19,948 nt of DNA. Source: an uncultured Bacilli bacterium. Its GTDB lineage: Bacteria; Bacillota_I; Bacilli_A; RF39; UBA660. Position 1 is the stretch's first letter. Every line of letters starts with the position of its first letter. The DNA lies in contig CAKOWF010000018.1 of assembly GCA_934122215.1 (NCBI GenBank), forward strand, positions 1 to 19,948. Direction: 5' to 3'. The translations under genes and the position numbers were made by a program. The notes under the pieces are model-generated. The model ran no database searches and was not told the DNA's origin. It saw only the letters and a program-made list of their open reading frames with translations. Positions 8,176 to 15,359 of this stretch are shown here, piece after piece.

Positions 8176-8204
8176 ATTATATCAAAATCATATTATATAT
8201 TCAA
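8176..8204 (-). promoter_or_regulatory. Promoter of the glucosaminidase operon
   Basis: On the minus strand TTGAAT (8204-8199) and TATAAT (8181-8176) are separated by exactly 17 bp. The expected start of transcription gives a leader of roughly 20 nt before the GTG start. Confidence 0.8.
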
Positions 8205-8234
8205 GGTGGGTTTTGTAAATTGTCAATTTATGTC

Positions 8235-8267
8235 AAAAAAGGAAAACCATAAACACTATAGTTTTCC
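8235..8267 (-). terminator. Hairpin with a T tail on the minus strand, in a divergent intergenic region
   Basis: GGAAAAC (8241-8247) pairs with GTTTTCC (8261-8267), and ATA/TAT can extend the stem after one mismatch. On the minus strand six T (8240-8235) follow, the form of an intrinsic terminator. It lies upstream of the glucosaminidase promoter and no minus-strand gene precedes it, so it may block stray leftward transcription or be a relic. Confidence 0.55.
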
Positions 8268-8270
8268 AAT

Positions 8271-8288
8271 GTATTATATATATAATAC
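8271..8288. repeat. 18-bp perfect A/T palindrome
   Basis: GTATTATATATATAATAC equals its own reverse complement. It lies between the 8241-8267 hairpin and the promoter of the plus-strand gene. It could be a protein-binding site or chance in A/T-rich DNA. Confidence 0.5.
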
Positions 8289-8317
8289 AATATATAATAT
8301 GTTTTAAAATATAAAAG

Positions 8318-8346
8318 ATGACGATTTAATAAAAATGTGTTAAAAT
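8318..8346 (+). promoter_or_regulatory. Possible promoter of the phosphatidyltransferase-like gene
   Basis: ATGACG (8318-8323) and TAAAAT (8341-8346) are 17 bp apart. The predicted start of transcription would leave almost no leader before the ribosome binding site, so this assignment is uncertain. Confidence 0.35.
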
Positions 8347-8361
8347 GATGATGGTGATAAT

Positions 8362-9027
8362 ATGGATAAAAACTATAAAATATTAATTCCTAAATATTTG
8401 ACTTATGCAAGAATTATTCTTACACCAATTATCATTCTTTTAGGAATTATGAAATTAAATTTATTGATGTGTATTCTTACTATACTTGCTTCTTTAACTA
8501 GTATAGGTGATACTATTTTAAATAAATTATGGAAAGTTAGTTCTAATAAAAGGACTAAAATAGATTTATTTGCTGATAAAATATTTGTTTTAGGTATAAC
8601 TTGTTATCTTATGTTTAAATATCGTATTTTAATTACTATTTTTATTTTAGAATTGATCATAAGTATTATTAATATTTATTTCTTTTATAAAAAGAAGAAA
8701 ATTCATGTTATTAATTTAGGAAAATATAAATTGACATCATATATTATATGTTTAATACTATTTATTTTAAATAATATGAAAAATATTTTAACACTTTGTA
8801 ATGGTTTTAGTTACATAACAATTAATTTACAATTATTATCTATTTTAGAATATGTAATTTACTTTATTGACTTTAACAAACCTACTATTAATAATAATAG
8901 TATGCATAGAGAGATAATGAAAAACCATATAGATAACGAAATAATGAATGATTTGGATAAAACCAAAGTATTAGATAATATTAATAATTTAGATAAAAAA
9001 ATTTATGATGTAGAAAATGATATTTAA
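8362..9027 (+). CDS. CDP-alcohol phosphatidyltransferase-like membrane protein with a degenerate active site
   Basis: The 221 residues have five or so hydrophobic segments and a start resembling PgsA (KYLTYARIILTPIIILLG, 11-28). The family motif D-x2-D-G-x2-A-R-x8-G-x3-D-x3-D can be aligned at 47-72 with exact spacing. Only Asp50, Asp68 and Asp72 remain; the other positions are Ser47, Thr51, Asn54, Lys55 and Arg64. Members of the family transfer phosphoalcohols from CDP-lipids using two metal ions held by the Asp residues. Loss of one Asp and of the Gly/Ala/Arg set makes normal activity doubtful. A hydrophilic tail (about 178-221) with helix-forming, charged sequence follows the membrane part. 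GGTGAT precedes the ATG. It is upstream of the TPR glycosyltransferase on the same strand but separated by a terminator. It could be an inactive regulator, a lipid-binding protein, or an enzyme with altered chemistry. Confidence 0.75.
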   Translation: MDKNYKILIPKYLTYARIILTPIIILLGIMKLNLLMCILTILASLTSIGDTILNKLWKVSSNKRTKIDLFADKIFVLGITCYLMFKYRILITIFILELIISIINIYFFYKKKKIHVINLGKYKLTSYIICLILFILNNMKNILTLCNGFSYITINLQLLSILEYVIYFIDFNKPTINNNSMHREIMKNHIDNEIMNDLDKTKVLDNINNLDKKIYDVENDI

Positions 9028-9040
9028 TATCATTTTTTTT
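9014..9040 (+). terminator. Intrinsic terminator of the phosphatidyltransferase-like gene
   Basis: AAAATGATAT (9014-9023) pairs with ATATCATTTT (9027-9036) around a 3-nt loop, and a run of eight T (9033-9040) follows. The stop codon (9025-9027) is at the loop. Confidence 0.85.
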
Positions 9041-9057
9041 AACTTGTTTTTCCTTTT

Positions 9058-9075
9058 CTCATACTATATTATGAG
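9058..9075 (+). repeat. Small hairpin next to the glycosyltransferase ribosome binding site
   Basis: CTCATA (9058-9063) pairs with TATGAG (9070-9075) around a 6-nt loop, ending within the AGAGGAAG ribosome binding site (9074-9081). It could affect translation, but it is short. Confidence 0.35.
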
Positions 9076-9086
9076 AGGAAGTTATT

Positions 9087-10160
9087 ATGAATAAATTTAA
9101 AATTTGTGTATATGCTATAAGTAAAAATGAAGAAAAATTTGTTGATAGATGGTTTAATTCTATGAAAGAAGCTGATGAAATTTATGTATTAGATACAGGT
9201 TCTAGTGATAAAACTGTTAAAAAACTTAAAAAACTAGGAGTTCATGTCTATAAGAAAAAAATAACTCCATGGAGATTTGATATAGCACGTAATTTATCTT
9301 TAAAGTTAGTACCTAATGATACTGATATATATGTATGTACTGATTTAGATGAAATATTTTTACCTGGTTGGAGAAAAAAACTAGAGGATAATTGGAACAA
9401 TAATACTAGAGCTAGATATACCTATAATTGGAAATTAGATGAAAATAATAAACCTTTAATTTCTTTTTATACAGAAAAAATTCATTCTAAAGGTTATAAA
9501 TGGATTAATCCTGTTCATGAAGTATTAAGTTGTGATTTTAACGAATCTTGGGTTACTATTGATGATATAGTTTTAAATCACTACCCTGATACTTCTAAAT
9601 CAAGAAGCAGTTATTTACCACTACTAGAGTTATCTGTTAAAGAAGATCCAAACAATGATAGAAATATGCATTATTTAGGAAGAGAATATATGTATTACCA
9701 CAAGTGGAATGAATGCATTGATACATTAATTAAACATTTAAATTTAAAAACTGCTACATGGAAAGATGAAAGATGTGCATCTATGCGTTTTATAGCTAGA
9801 GCTTATACTGAATTAAATAGATATGATGAAGCTAAAATGTGGTTAAATAAAGCTATCAAAGAAGCTCCTTATTTAAGAGATCCCTACGTTGAAAGGGCAT
9901 TACTATCATATAAATTAGAAGAATGGAATGATGTAATATATTACTCAAATGAAGCATTAAAAATTAAAAAACATCCTAAGACATATATTAATGAAAGATT
10001 TAGCTTTGATTATACAATTTATGATCTAATTGCTATAAGTAATTACTATTTAGAACAATATGATGAAGCTATAAAATATTCTACTTTAGCATTAAATATG
10101 GAACCAAATAATGAAAGATTAAAACAAAATCATGAAATATATTTAAAAAAAGGAAACTAA
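9087..10160 (+). CDS. Family 2 glycosyltransferase fused to TPR-like repeats
   Basis: The first half of the 357 residues is a GT-A fold of the GT2 type: ICVYAISKNEE (6-16), VLDTGSSDKT (34-43) for nucleotide-sugar binding, ITPWRFDIARN (59-69), and the metal-binding DLDE at 86-89 in CTDLDEIF. WINPVHEVL (139-147) matches the place of the catalytic base. From about 190 to 350 come helical TPR-like repeats (for example RFIARAYTELNRYDEAKMWLNKA). There is no signal peptide or membrane helix, so it should act in the cytosol. The closest known plan is that of GT2-TPR proteins, some of which glycosylate peptides (SunS on sublancin). The acceptor here is unknown and no peptide substrate gene is seen beside it. 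AGAGGAAG lies 5 nt before the ATG. It converges on the 529-residue gene with a shared terminator. Confidence 0.85.
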   Translation: MNKFKICVYAISKNEEKFVDRWFNSMKEADEIYVLDTGSSDKTVKKLKKLGVHVYKKKITPWRFDIARNLSLKLVPNDTDIYVCTDLDEIFLPGWRKKLEDNWNNNTRARYTYNWKLDENNKPLISFYTEKIHSKGYKWINPVHEVLSCDFNESWVTIDDIVLNHYPDTSKSRSSYLPLLELSVKEDPNNDRNMHYLGREYMYYHKWNECIDTLIKHLNLKTATWKDERCASMRFIARAYTELNRYDEAKMWLNKAIKEAPYLRDPYVERALLSYKLEEWNDVIYYSNEALKIKKHPKTYINERFSFDYTIYDLIAISNYYLEQYDEAIKYSTLALNMEPNNERLKQNHEIYLKKGN

Positions 10161-10174
10161 TGTTTCCTTATTTT
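10145..10174. terminator. Bidirectional terminator between convergent genes
   Basis: AAGGAAAC (10150-10157) pairs with GTTTCCTT (10162-10169) around TAAT. The left flank has an A run (10145-10151, a T run on the minus strand) and the right flank has ATTTT. The glycosyltransferase stop (10158-10160) lies in it and the stop of the 529-residue gene (10168-10170) overlaps its edge. Confidence 0.88.
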
Positions 10175-11757
10175 GTTATATTATTTTCTGGTTCTGAATT
10201 TCTTTGACTATTAACCATACCAACTATTTGATTATAAGCACCCTCATATTGTTTTAATCTATTAATTTCTTGTTTTAAACTTTCCATTTCTTGTAGTAAA
10301 TTTGTTTCTCTATTTTTTCCTTCTTCTCTTAAGGCTTCCATATTTGAGTTCTGTTGATCTAATAATTGTTTTTGTGAATCAACTGTACTTTTTAAATCGG
10401 AATTTTCTTTTTGTAATTCTACATTTTGTGATTTTAAATCATTTATTTCATCTTTAGATTTTTTTGCCTTTTCTGATGCTTCTAAAGCTGTATTTTTAAC
10501 ACCTTCAAGCATTGTCAATATTTCACCTTTTTCTTCTTCTGAAGATTTTATTTGCTGTTTTAATGTATTATTTTCTGTTTTTACTTGTTGAAGTTCTTCT
10601 TCATATATTGAAGATATACCACTAGTTAATTGATTAACAATTGCTTCAACACTATATCCAAATTTATCTACTGACTTATCAACAATATTTTGTTTTTTAT
10701 TTTCTAAATCTTCTGTATTACCTACTATACTTGAATTTGTTTCATAATGATTTATTTCTTGTTGAGATTGACTTAAATCGATTTGTGGTTCAACTTCTTG
10801 TGGTTCAACTTCTGAATTTGATTCTAATGTAGCAGTTTCTGCTTGTACAGGTTCTGCTGGTATATGTTGTGAATCTTGTTCTACTTGAGATGGCTCTACG
10901 TCTGATTCAGATTGAATAGTTTCTCTATCTTGTTCATCAAAATCTGTAGTTTCAGTATTTACATCAGATTCCGGTAAAATAGGATCTAATTCAATACCCT
11001 GATCATAATCTGATTCTTGGGGAACAGATTCCATACTCTTGACATCAAGCATTCTTTTTGCTTCAATTATATCTTCTTTAGCTTTTTCTATTTCATCTAG
11101 ATTTGATTCTATTTTTTTATTTTCTCCACCATTTTTAATAGCATGTGCCTCATATACTTCTTTTAACTCATCTAATTTATTATCAATTTTATTTAATTTT
11201 TGTTCTGAGTTAATAATTTGTTCATTACTCATTGATACACTACCATATATTTTTTTTAATTCCATATTTAATTCAAATAAATAATATTTTTTAATAACAT
11301 TAGCTATTGCCATAGGCATATTTGCTTTTTTAGGTGGTTTTTCTGATGAAATTGTCATTTGATCAACATTATTTTTTAATGATACTAAATCAATCATACT
11401 TAAATTTGGAAGTTCTTTTTGAAATTGGGATTTAACTTCTGCAGGACTTTTATCTCTACTTAATCCGATAACATTTAATGCTTTTAATTCAATTTCTTGA
11501 TGATCTTCTTTAGTAGTTTCTTCTAATATATATTCATTTTGATTAAATCTTAAAGTTGCTAAAGTAAAAGTTCCTTTTTCATTTTCAGTTTTATCTAAAT
11601 CAGTAGTATATACTATATATCTTTTGCTAGTTAAATTATCAATATAAGCTAAATATACTTCTGCTTGTACTGATTTTGTTCCATCACTTAAAGTCATTAT
11701 TGTTCTTGATACAGAATCATCTTTTATTATATTTTCAATCTTTTCTATTCTTTCCAT
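10168..11757 (-). CDS. Coiled-coil protein of unknown function with a DUF1292-like N-terminal region
   Basis: No function is recognised for this 529-residue protein. An N-terminal compact region (about 1-105) contains a short beta-rich pattern (SVQAEVYLAYIDNLTSKRYI) that resembles DUF1292 domains. A mixed helical region (about 105-240) is followed by an acidic, Gln/Glu/Ser/Pro-rich low-complexity linker (about 245-345). A long heptad-rich coiled coil (about 370-510) has many Lys/Glu/Leu and Gln. There is no signal peptide or membrane helix, so it is probably cytosolic and may form dimers or filaments. The ATG is preceded by AGGAGAG, and a good promoter lies just upstream with a repeated 10-mer. 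It is monocistronic by its terminators. Ideas such as a structural or cell-division scaffold are speculation. Confidence 0.8.
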   Translation of the reverse strand: MERIEKIENIIKDDSVSRTIMTLSDGTKSVQAEVYLAYIDNLTSKRYIVYTTDLDKTENEKGTFTLATLRFNQNEYILEETTKEDHQEIELKALNVIGLSRDKSPAEVKSQFQKELPNLSMIDLVSLKNNVDQMTISSEKPPKKANMPMAIANVIKKYYLFELNMELKKIYGSVSMSNEQIINSEQKLNKIDNKLDELKEVYEAHAIKNGGENKKIESNLDEIEKAKEDIIEAKRMLDVKSMESVPQESDYDQGIELDPILPESDVNTETTDFDEQDRETIQSESDVEPSQVEQDSQHIPAEPVQAETATLESNSEVEPQEVEPQIDLSQSQQEINHYETNSSIVGNTEDLENKKQNIVDKSVDKFGYSVEAIVNQLTSGISSIYEEELQQVKTENNTLKQQIKSSEEEKGEILTMLEGVKNTALEASEKAKKSKDEINDLKSQNVELQKENSDLKSTVDSQKQLLDQQNSNMEALREEGKNRETNLLQEMESLKQEINRLKQYEGAYNQIVGMVNSQRNSEPENNITK

Positions 11758-11810
11758 AAGTACTCTCCTATCATACTTTCCTACTATATTAGTAGTATAA
11801 CATAAGTACT
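11755..11810 (-). repeat. 10-bp direct repeat around the promoter and start codon
   Basis: CATAAGTACT occurs at 11755-11764 and 11801-11810. One copy covers the start codon of the 529-residue gene; the other fills the space between its -35 and -10. Each contains the palindrome AGTACT. The spacing, 46 bp, places the copies on both sides of the expected transcription start, so they could be operators. Confidence 0.5.
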
Positions 11811-11822
11811 AATTTTTTACAA
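11794..11822 (-). promoter_or_regulatory. Promoter of the coiled-coil protein gene
   Basis: On the minus strand TTGTAA (11822-11817) and TATACT (11799-11794) are separated by exactly 17 bp. Confidence 0.75.
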
Positions 11823-11852
11823 GAAAAAAACAAGTAAACTTGTTATTTTTTT
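11823..11852. terminator. Bidirectional hairpin terminator after the interrupted kinase-like gene
   Basis: AACAAG (11829-11834) pairs with CTTGTT (11839-11844) around TAAA. A seven-A run (11824-11830) on the left gives T on the minus strand, and a seven-T run (11846-11852) is on the right. It ends the minus-strand transcript from 13255. Confidence 0.8.
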
Positions 11853-11857
11853 AATAT

Positions 11858-12172
11858 CTATTTTATTTGTTTATATGGTAAATTTTTTTTATAAACTCTA
11901 TCTCTATCTATAAGTACAAGTGGAGTTTGTTTAAACCAATCTGGAAGGTTTTCTGGATTTTTAGTATCAGCTTCTAAATAAGAATCTAACAAATAAGCAT
12001 TGGTTCCGCATTCACCATTTATTAGTGTATCATTTAATACATATCCACTTTTATCTAATTCATTTTTCCACATATTGAATATATTTGGATCAATATTAGT
12101 TGCTGGTTTGGTTAAGTATTTTTGAACTTCTAATCCTAATTCTACTACTCCATCACTATTTCTTATATATTT
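11858..12172 (-). pseudogene. C-terminal part of a kinase-fold-like protein, cut off by an in-frame TAA
   Basis: Directly after the TAA (12175-12173) that ends the upstream gene, the same reading frame stays open for another 104 codons to a TAG at 11858-11860. The first 33 codons have no start codon or ribosome binding site of their own. An ATG at 12073 follows but also lacks a clear Shine-Dalgarno. The sequence looks like true protein (VVELGLEVQKYL, then GECGTNAYLLDSYLEAD and LVLIDRDRVYKK) and continues the lobe that begins upstream. The likely reading is one protein of about 465 residues broken by a single nonsense change; sequencing error or stop read-through are alternatives. Without read-through this part is probably not made. 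Confidence 0.7.
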
Positions 12173-13255
12173 TTATTCTTCATTTTTTAAAATTAAATAC
12201 AGTCTTGGACATATTATTTTTTCATAAGACCATTTGAAATTAATAAATTTAAATACATAATCACCTATTAGGTAACATGCAGCTGTTGATCCACCATTTA
12301 AAAATTTATATCTTTTACATTCACTCAAATCTAAATATTTAGTAGTCCATTCATATAGGATTGGTAATAACTCACTATTTAATATTCTTTTGTTAGTATA
12401 TTTTTCTGTGCCATATATACTTATTAAATTTTTTAATTTACGTGTTAATTGTTCACTTATTTCTTTTTCATATTTTTTAAACAAATTTAAATAATAACTA
12501 TTTGTTGTTTTATAATATAAATCAATATTACTTTCTAATTCATCATTATCTCTATTATATAAAAGTTCTGCTAAGGTATTTTTATCATAATTATTTAATA
12601 TAAAATTTCTTATTTTTATATATTCATCATAATTATGTCCTTTAATGTTTACTGCTAAGGAAGATATATCATTCATATCCATATATTTAACATTATTCTT
12701 TTCTTCAAACATACTCATTTGTTTATAACAAGGTATTATATTTGATAAATAATCTAATATATTGGGGTATGTGTTTTTAAATAATTCATAATCATATTTT
12801 AATAAATAATCCATAAATAAAAATCTAGTATGTAAATTTCTATGTGATTTAAATTTATTTATCAATTCACTATTTTTAGTTGTTAATATATAAAAGAAGA
12901 CAACTTTTAGTTTATTTTCATCTAATATTTCTGGATGTCTTAATACTAAGTCAATTCCATAATTAGTATGATTTAAAATATTGAATAATTTATTTTGATC
13001 AATTCTATCATATAAATTATATTTTTCTAATAAATAACTAGTTTCTAAATTAAATTGATTCATATCATATATAATATCAAAACAGAATGATGGATATATA
13101 TCAATTATTTGATATATAAATGATTTAATTAGTTTTATTTTATCATTATCATTTCTAATATAATTTATTAAATTATTTCTATCATATTCTCTTGATAAAA
13201 AACTATCTAAAAACTTAACTTTACCATTTCTTAATTCCTCAGTGGGACTAAACAT
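12173..13255 (-). CDS. N-terminal part of an interrupted helical/kinase-fold-like protein
   Basis: This 360-residue frame is not recognised as a named family. Residues about 1-300 are helical and rich in Asn, Tyr, Leu and Ile, with no membrane segment or signal peptide. From about residue 310 there is a pattern like the ATP-binding lobe of protein-kinase or aminoglycoside-phosphotransferase folds: KFLNGGSTAACYLIGDYVFKFI holds a Gly-rich turn followed by a Lys at the expected distance. It stops at KNEE-TAA in the middle of this lobe, and the missing remainder is found in frame downstream. AAGGGGTG is 6 nt before the ATG and a strong promoter lies upstream, so the gene is still transcribable. 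It may be a recent pseudogene. Confidence 0.65.
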   Translation of the reverse strand: MFSPTEELRNGKVKFLDSFLSREYDRNNLINYIRNDNDKIKLIKSFIYQIIDIYPSFCFDIIYDMNQFNLETSYLLEKYNLYDRIDQNKLFNILNHTNYGIDLVLRHPEILDENKLKVVFFYILTTKNSELINKFKSHRNLHTRFLFMDYLLKYDYELFKNTYPNILDYLSNIIPCYKQMSMFEEKNNVKYMDMNDISSLAVNIKGHNYDEYIKIRNFILNNYDKNTLAELLYNRDNDELESNIDLYYKTTNSYYLNLFKKYEKEISEQLTRKLKNLISIYGTEKYTNKRILNSELLPILYEWTTKYLDLSECKRYKFLNGGSTAACYLIGDYVFKFINFKWSYEKIICPRLYLILKNEE

Positions 13256-13281
13256 AAAAACACCCCTTTTAATAGTAATTT

Positions 13282-13309
13282 ATTATACTTAAAATTAAGT
13301 AAAAGTCAA
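13282..13309 (-). promoter_or_regulatory. Promoter of the interrupted kinase-like gene
   Basis: On the minus strand TTGACT (13309-13304) and a perfect TATAAT (13287-13282) are 16 bp apart. It begins only a few bases beyond the terminator of the metal ATPase operon. Confidence 0.8.
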
Positions 13310-13311
13310 AT

Positions 13312-13338
13312 AAAAAGGATTATTTTTTCATAATCCTT
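13312..13338 (-). terminator. Intrinsic terminator of the ABC/P-type ATPase operon
   Basis: AAGGATTAT (13315-13323) pairs perfectly with ATAATCCTT (13330-13338) around a 6-nt loop, with T on the minus strand at 13316-13312. The stop codon of the P-type ATPase (13320-13322) is in the stem. Confidence 0.88.
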
Positions 13339-15338
13339 AAAGTATTTAAAATAGTAAGTAAAGTTACACCTGTATCAGCAAATACCGCTAACCACATATT
13401 TGCTAGTCCAAATACACTTAGTAATAAAATTATTACTTTTACTAGTATAGCAAAGAATAGATTTTGTTTAATAATATGTTTAGTAATTTTAGAAATATTT
13501 ATAACTTTCAATATTTTATCTAAATCATCATTCATTAATACTATATCACTTGCTTCTATAGCAGAATCAGTTCCTACTCCACCCATTGAAATACCAATAT
13601 CTGCTCTTTTTAAAACAGGAGCATCATTAATGCCATCACCAACAAATATTGTTATACCACTACTAGATATTTTTTCAAATTGTTCAAATTTATCAGTTGG
13701 TAACATTTCATATTTAGTTTCTTCTATACCTAATTTATTACAAATATTTAAAGCAATTTCTTTTTTGTCTCCAGTAAACATATAAGTTTTAATGTTTAAT
13801 TTTTTTAATTCATCTATAGTTTCTTTAGCTGAATCTTTGATACCATCATTAATTGTAATAGAAGCTATATGTTTAGAATCAATATTTAAATGTAATATAG
13901 CATCTTCCTCACAATTACATAAATTTTTATTACCAATAGATATTTTTTTACCATTTAATTCAAATATAATACCTTTACCATCTATTTCTTTATAATTTTT
14001 AATATCTTTATTGTCTATTTTATCATCTGTTAGTTTTAATATCGATTTAGCTATTGGATGATTCGAATAAGATTCACCTTTTGCTAAAATAGCAATAACT
14101 TCTTCTTTAGAATATGATTTATCTAATATATCTATTTTAGTTACATTAAATGTTCCATTAGTAAGAGTTCCAGTTTTATCAAAAATGATATTTTTAGTTA
14201 AACTTAAAGCATCTAAATAATTGCTACCCTTAATTAAAATACCATTAGAACTTGCTACTCCTATTCCAGTAAAATAAGAAAGTGGTACAGAAATAGCAAT
14301 AGCACAAGGACAAGATATAACTAAGAAAGTTAAACCTCTATATATACTATCAATTAAAGAAACTTTAAAAATTGGTAAAACGATTACTAATAAGATAGCT
14401 AAAATCAAAATAATTGGAGTATATACTTTACTAAATTTAGAAACAATAGTTTCTGTTTTTGTTTTTTTATCAGTTGCACTTTCTAATAAATCTAATATTT
14501 TAGCAACTGTTGAATCAAGAAATATAGAAGTTGCTTTTATTTCAATAGCATCTCCCATATTAATACAACCTGATAAAACTTGATCGTTAATATTTTTTTC
14601 AACTAATTCAGCTTCACCAGTAAGCATTGAAGTATCTAATAATGTTTTACCATTTGTAATAATTCCATCTACTGGCACTTTTTCACCTTTTTTAACTACT
14701 AAAATATCATTTATGTTAATATCTTCTACTGCTACTTTTTTGATACTTTTATTATCTTTTTTATTAGCAAATGGTTCTTTAATATCCAATAAATCTTTAA
14801 TAGATTTTCTTGAATTATTAATAGCTTTTTCTTCTAGTATTTTACCAACCATATATAAAACAATTACCATCATTCCTTCCATTACATCACCTATTAAGAA
14901 GGCTCCTATACAAGATATTGTAATTAGAAAATTTTCATTAATTGTTTTACTTTTTATTAATAACTTTATAGCATTTATAAAAGTTCTATATAAAAGTAAA
15001 GTATAAGAAATAACATATAAAATTGTTTTATATATACTGGGAATATTTAAAAAATATCCTAGTAAACAAATTAATATAGCTATAACAAGTATTGATAAAT
15101 GATATTCTTTTTTAACTTCGATAGCTTCACTAGAAACACTAGCATCGGGTTCTATCTTTTGAATTAAATCATTTAATTCTTTTATAGTAAATTCATGTTC
15201 TGATTCATAAGAAAGTTTAGAAGTACTAAAATTAACTACTACATTTTTGAATAATTCATTATTATTTAATGATTCTTCTACTTCTCTAGCACAATTAGCG
15301 CAATCTAAATTATTTATATTATATTTATATTTTTTCAT
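13320..15338 (-). CDS. cadA: Zn/Cd-type heavy-metal P-type ATPase
   Basis: This is a membrane pump that uses ATP to export soft divalent metals, most likely Zn(II), Cd(II) or Pb(II). The 672 residues contain one N-terminal HMA domain with the metal site LDCANC (Cys13, Cys16), the actuator motif LTGEAE (239-244) and the membrane CPC motif (343-345). They also contain the phosphorylated Asp387 in DKTGTLT, the SNHPIA motif (425-430) and GDGINDAP (567-574). In the last membrane helices Lys634 and Asp655 (AVFADTG) match the residues typical of the P1B-2 (ZntA/CadA) group rather than copper pumps. AGGTGAT precedes the ATG. It starts 21 nt after the ABC permease with no terminator between, so it is probably the last gene of that operon. 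Exact metal choice is inferred from motifs. Confidence 0.92.
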   Translation of the reverse strand: MKKYKYNINNLDCANCAREVEESLNNNELFKNVVVNFSTSKLSYESEHEFTIKELNDLIQKIEPDASVSSEAIEVKKEYHLSILVIAILICLLGYFLNIPSIYKTILYVISYTLLLYRTFINAIKLLIKSKTINENFLITISCIGAFLIGDVMEGMMVIVLYMVGKILEEKAINNSRKSIKDLLDIKEPFANKKDNKSIKKVAVEDININDILVVKKGEKVPVDGIITNGKTLLDTSMLTGEAELVEKNINDQVLSGCINMGDAIEIKATSIFLDSTVAKILDLLESATDKKTKTETIVSKFSKVYTPIILILAILLVIVLPIFKVSLIDSIYRGLTFLVISCPCAIAISVPLSYFTGIGVASSNGILIKGSNYLDALSLTKNIIFDKTGTLTNGTFNVTKIDILDKSYSKEEVIAILAKGESYSNHPIAKSILKLTDDKIDNKDIKNYKEIDGKGIIFELNGKKISIGNKNLCNCEEDAILHLNIDSKHIASITINDGIKDSAKETIDELKKLNIKTYMFTGDKKEIALNICNKLGIEETKYEMLPTDKFEQFEKISSSGITIFVGDGINDAPVLKRADIGISMGGVGTDSAIEASDIVLMNDDLDKILKVINISKITKHIIKQNLFFAILVKVIILLLSVFGLANMWLAVFADTGVTLLTILNTLRIMKK

Positions 15339-15359
15339 AATATCACCTACTATATTATA

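Noticed and set aside
8149..8361. Riboswitch or attenuator in the glucosaminidase leader
   Set aside because: The promoter at 8176-8204 lies downstream of the hairpin, so the hairpin is not in the transcript leader, which is only about 20 nt long.
12173..12175. TAA reassigned as a sense codon
   Set aside because: TAA ends many intact genes here with good terminators (rnhC, ftsQ, mraY, glycosyltransferase), so one internal TAA is better explained by mutation or read-through.
15354..15359. Internal promoter just before the P-type ATPase (TATAAT on the minus strand)
   Set aside because: No acceptable -35 at 16-18 bp and no extended TG; TATAAT is frequent by chance in such A/T-rich DNA.
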